Part shown: positions 61,648-64,000 of the stretch, one piece after another
Layout of the letters: each line of letters starts with the position of its first letter
Position numbering within the stretch: the stretch's first letter is position 1
DNA from: Pandoraea anhela
GTDB taxonomy: Bacteria; Pseudomonadota; Gammaproteobacteria; Burkholderiales; Burkholderiaceae
Reading direction: 5' to 3'
DNA length: 64,000 nt
Assembly (NCBI RefSeq): GCF_902459655.1
Contig: NZ_CABPSB010000011.1
Location: 1-64,000, forward strand
The notes under the pieces: model-generated
What the model was told of the DNA's origin: nothing
The model's database searches: none
The model's input: only the letters and a program-made list of their open reading frames with translations
Position numbers and translations under genes: made by a program

Positions 61648-64000
61648 ATGCAAAAAATCAACATGGTTTGCCCATCTGGGGGCACAGGCGGCGCATTGGT
61701 GCTCAATGCGCTTTCGACGTGCGTGGCGCTGGCGCTTCCGGCTCTCGGAACCCCCGCGTTCGCGCAATGTAACAACCAGGTGCTAACGCGAAACGCGGGC
61801 TGCGCCGCCGACGTGTCCTCGGGCATGGTAGTCAACAACACCACGGTGAATGCGAATGGCGTGCAAACGGTACGGGCCGGGGGCGTGACGAACGCATCCA
61901 TCATCAACTCGCGTGGTACCCAGAATGTCCTCTCCGGCGGTGTCGACAATTTGTCGGTGATCAATCGGGGCGGCGTTCAATCCGTCGCGTCCGGCGGCAC
62001 CGCAAACAATACGACGATCAACAGCGGTGGCACGCAGAACGTTGCCGGCATTGCGGCGTGGACGAACATCAACCTGGGCGGCAGGCAAATTGTGTCGTCC
62101 GGCGGCATGACCAACAACGTCACCGTCAACTCGGGCGGCACCCAGACGATTCTCTCCGGCGCATCGGACAACCTGGCGGTGATCATGGGTGGTGCGACAC
62201 AACAGGTCGCGGGTGTCGCCACGAACGCGACCCTGAACGGGGGGCGGCAGGTGGTGACCTCCGGGGGCACGGCGATCGGCACGCTCATCAACTCGGGAGG
62301 CGTCCAGTCGGTTTCCTCCGGGGGCAGCGCTGTGGGCGCGCTCGTCAACTCCGGAGGGACACAGACGGTATCCGGCGGTGGCGTTGCCACCAACGCCGTG
62401 GTCAACGGCGGGGGCGTGCAGGTCGTGGCCGGCGGGCAGGCTGTCGGCACTGTCGTCAATTCGGGCGGGAGTGCGTCGGTGACGAGCGGCGGCACCGCCA
62501 CCGGGACGGTCGTCAATCCGTTCGGGCGCCAGAGCGTCGCCAACGGTGTCGCCATCGGCACGATCCTGGTCGGGAGCACGTCGTCGGGGGGAGCGCAGGC
62601 TGTTTCGTCGGGCGGCACCGCCATCGGCACTGTGATCGGACAAAAGGCGCGTCAGACCATTTCCCAGGGCGGCATGGCCGTTGCCGCACAAGTGATGTCC
62701 GGCGGCACGCAAACCGTATCGAGCGGCGGTGTGGCCAGCGGCGCTGTGGTGAACAACGGCGGATCGCAGCAAATCCTGGGCGGCGGCGTCGCCACCGGCA
62801 CCGTGGTGAACAGCGGGGGCACCGCCACCTTGTTTGTCGGCGGCACGACATCGTCCGGAAGCCAGAGCGCACCGGTCTTCACGTCGGGGAGCGTGTCGGG
62901 CGTTCTTCAGATCGCCAACAACTCGTCGAGCGCCGTTACCGGTAACGCCAACGCCATCGCCAACGCGCTGGTGCTCAACGGCGGCACCGTCATGTTCACG
63001 CCGATGGACGCGGCAGGCTACAAGACGTTGACCATCAACGGACTGAGCGGCTCGGGCGTCTTCAACATGAACAGCAACATTGCGGCGGGGCAGTCGGACA
63101 AGCTCGTGATCAACGGCGCGACGGGGAACTACCTTCTGGCGTTGCAAGACAGCAGCAAGACGCCGGTGCCCGACGGCACGCGCGTGCTGCTCGTCGATGC
63201 ATCGGCCAATGCCCCGGCAAACGCCGCCAAGTTCTCGTTACCGAACGATGCGGTGGACGTCGGCGCCAAAAAGTTCGCGCTTCAGAGCGACGGCGGGCAG
63301 ATATTCCTGTTCGACACGGGCCGGTTGGGGGACGCCGCCTCGGTGGCGCAAGCGTTGCCGTCCATCGCCAACCTGCTGTGGAACGAGCAGGTCGATCAGA
63401 CCTATGCGCACATGGCCGAGCTGCAAGGGGGTGTCAGTCAGCCTGGCGTCTGGGTCCGTGCGTTCGGTGAGCGGTTCACCACCGAGTCGGCAGGGGTGAC
63501 GTCCACGGCGCAGGCGGGCGGCGTCCAGTTCGGGCGGGAAATGAGGGTCGGTGGCGGATTCGTGGGTATTTTCGGCGCTGTCGCCCAGGTCAAGACCAAC
63601 GTCGGCACGAACGGCACCGCCAATAGCTATCCCTGGAGTGCGGGTCTTTACGGCGGACTGCCGGTGACTGGCCCATGGTACGCGCAAGGGACGTTGCGTT
63701 TTCTCAGCGCGTCGCACGACTTCTCGACGACCGGCGGCGCCAACACCGGGTCGTACCACAACGGCGGTTTTCTGGCGTCGGTCGGTGGCGGACGCCGTTT
63801 CTCGCTGCCCGGCGACTGGACGATCGAGCCGCGCCTCACGCTCACCTACCTGCATGCGAATTCGCTCAGCTACGCCTATGACGCGGGAATGCCCGTGCAA
63901 CTCGGCGGGCAGGACATGACGCTCACAAGCGCCAGCATCACGGTGAGCAAGCCGCTGCTGCTGTGGGGAACGACGCTACGCCCCTATGTGAGCATCGGCG
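61648..64000 (+). CDS. AIDA-type autotransporter adhesin, C-terminal end beyond the window
   Basis: The frame is open from the ATG at 61648 to the window end (784 residues so far). It has a signal peptide (residues about 1-40, ending PAFA). About 20 imperfect repeats of roughly 20 residues follow (pattern SGGTQTVSSGGVASGAVVNNG), the AIDA/autotransporter adhesin repeat that folds into a beta helix. From about residue 600 (QPGVWVRAFGERF) the autotransporter beta-barrel domain begins; it is incomplete at the edge. It should be a self-secreted surface adhesin. The start lacks a strong ribosome binding site; ATG at 61663 is an alternative. It is 102 bp after the porin and probably not part of the sugar acid operon. 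Confidence 0.88.
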   Translation, partial: MQKINMVCPSGGTGGALVLNALSTCVALALPALGTPAFAQCNNQVLTRNAGCAADVSSGMVVNNTTVNANGVQTVRAGGVTNASIINSRGTQNVLSGGVDNLSVINRGGVQSVASGGTANNTTINSGGTQNVAGIAAWTNINLGGRQIVSSGGMTNNVTVNSGGTQTILSGASDNLAVIMGGATQQVAGVATNATLNGGRQVVTSGGTAIGTLINSGGVQSVSSGGSAVGALVNSGGTQTVSGGGVATNAVVNGGGVQVVAGGQAVGTVVNSGGSASVTSGGTATGTVVNPFGRQSVANGVAIGTILVGSTSSGGAQAVSSGGTAIGTVIGQKARQTISQGGMAVAAQVMSGGTQTVSSGGVASGAVVNNGGSQQILGGGVATGTVVNSGGTATLFVGGTTSSGSQSAPVFTSGSVSGVLQIANNSSSAVTGNANAIANALVLNGGTVMFTPMDAAGYKTLTINGLSGSGVFNMNSNIAAGQSDKLVINGATGNYLLALQDSSKTPVPDGTRVLLVDASANAPANAAKFSLPNDAVDVGAKKFALQSDGGQIFLFDTGRLGDAASVAQALPSIANLLWNEQVDQTYAHMAELQGGVSQPGVWVRAFGERFTTESAGVTSTAQAGGVQFGREMRVGGGFVGIFGAVAQVKTNVGTNGTANSYPWSAGLYGGLPVTGPWYAQGTLRFLSASHDFSTTGGANTGSYHNGGFLASVGGGRRFSLPGDWTIEPRLTLTYLHANSLSYAYDAGMPVQLGGQDMTLTSASITVSKPLLLWGTTLRPYVSIG

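Noticed and set aside
61783-63147. A 454-residue open frame on the minus strand and a 295-residue frame on the plus strand inside the autotransporter
   Set aside because: They arise from the GC-rich, codon-periodic AIDA repeats. The translations are arginine/alanine/histidine-rich and repetitive, while the frame from 61648 has a signal peptide and known repeats.

Overview
The window is 64 kb of GC-rich, densely coded bacterial chromosome. Three-gene polar amino acid ABC systems, Burkholderia-type trimeric porins, a homodimeric pyruvate dehydrogenase E1, an AIDA-like autotransporter, and many GntR, LysR and LacI regulators all point to a betaproteobacterium of the Burkholderiaceae. Gene content and style fit Pandoraea best; that genus call is a judgement, not a measurement. 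I see no tRNA, rRNA, insertion sequence, integrase, phage module or CRISPR array.

Left part (1-25.4 kb). The start of pntA is cut by the window edge. A tam-GST-Rid operon follows, ending in a clear terminator. Next is a minus-strand operon of an ornithine-cyclodeaminase-like enzyme, a PrpF-like isomerase and a dicarboxylate/amino acid symporter. It is divergent from a glutaredoxin-DinB fusion, a GntR regulator with two DNA-binding domains, and trxB. A chemoreceptor and a porin follow. A near-identical 20-bp site lies upstream of both the symporter operon and the porin and may define one regulon. Then come a C69 dipeptidase, a phosphodiesterase-like secreted protein, a GH6 glycosidase, an H-NS-like protein, a double acetyltransferase, a complete polar amino acid ABC operon and a TonB-dependent siderophore receptor.

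Middle part (24.5-34.6 kb). PhzF is divergent from a MocR-type regulator that carries a one-base frameshift. An A24 prepilin peptidase without its zinc domain and an unrecognised 129-residue protein follow. Convergent to these is a 552-residue protein that appears to join a PD-(D/E)xK nuclease to a von Willebrand A domain; I know no named family for it and it is the most novel item here. An NRAMP-related transporter comes next, then a CadR-type regulator facing an orphan heavy-metal-associated protein across a textbook MerR-type operator, and an AraC regulator.

Amino acid region (34.7-53.6 kb). Two paralogous amino acid ABC importers, two Asp/Glu racemases, a SelA-like PLP enzyme, a MetC-like beta-lyase, an acetolactate synthase large subunit, an orphan AceE and a DUF442-sulfide:quinone oxidoreductase fusion sit together with two LysR and one GntR regulators. 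The run from 42485 to 53551 looks like one 11-kb operon. My reading is that the region imports a (probably sulfur-containing) amino acid, cleaves it to pyruvate, ammonia and a thiol or sulfide, and disposes of both products. This is inference from gene identities.

Right part (53.7-64 kb). Glucarate dehydratase, a GarL-type aldolase and tartronate semialdehyde reductase form a D-glucarate-type pathway under a LacI regulator with perfect 18- to 20-bp operators. The operator-controlled operon continues through an SDR dehydrogenase, the aldolase, a PL5-like polyuronate lyase and a porin. The window ends inside a large AIDA-type autotransporter.

A recurring local trait is short tandem repeats (8-14 bp units, 2-4 copies), nearly all intergenic, and strong hairpins without T-tracts after convergent or terminal genes.
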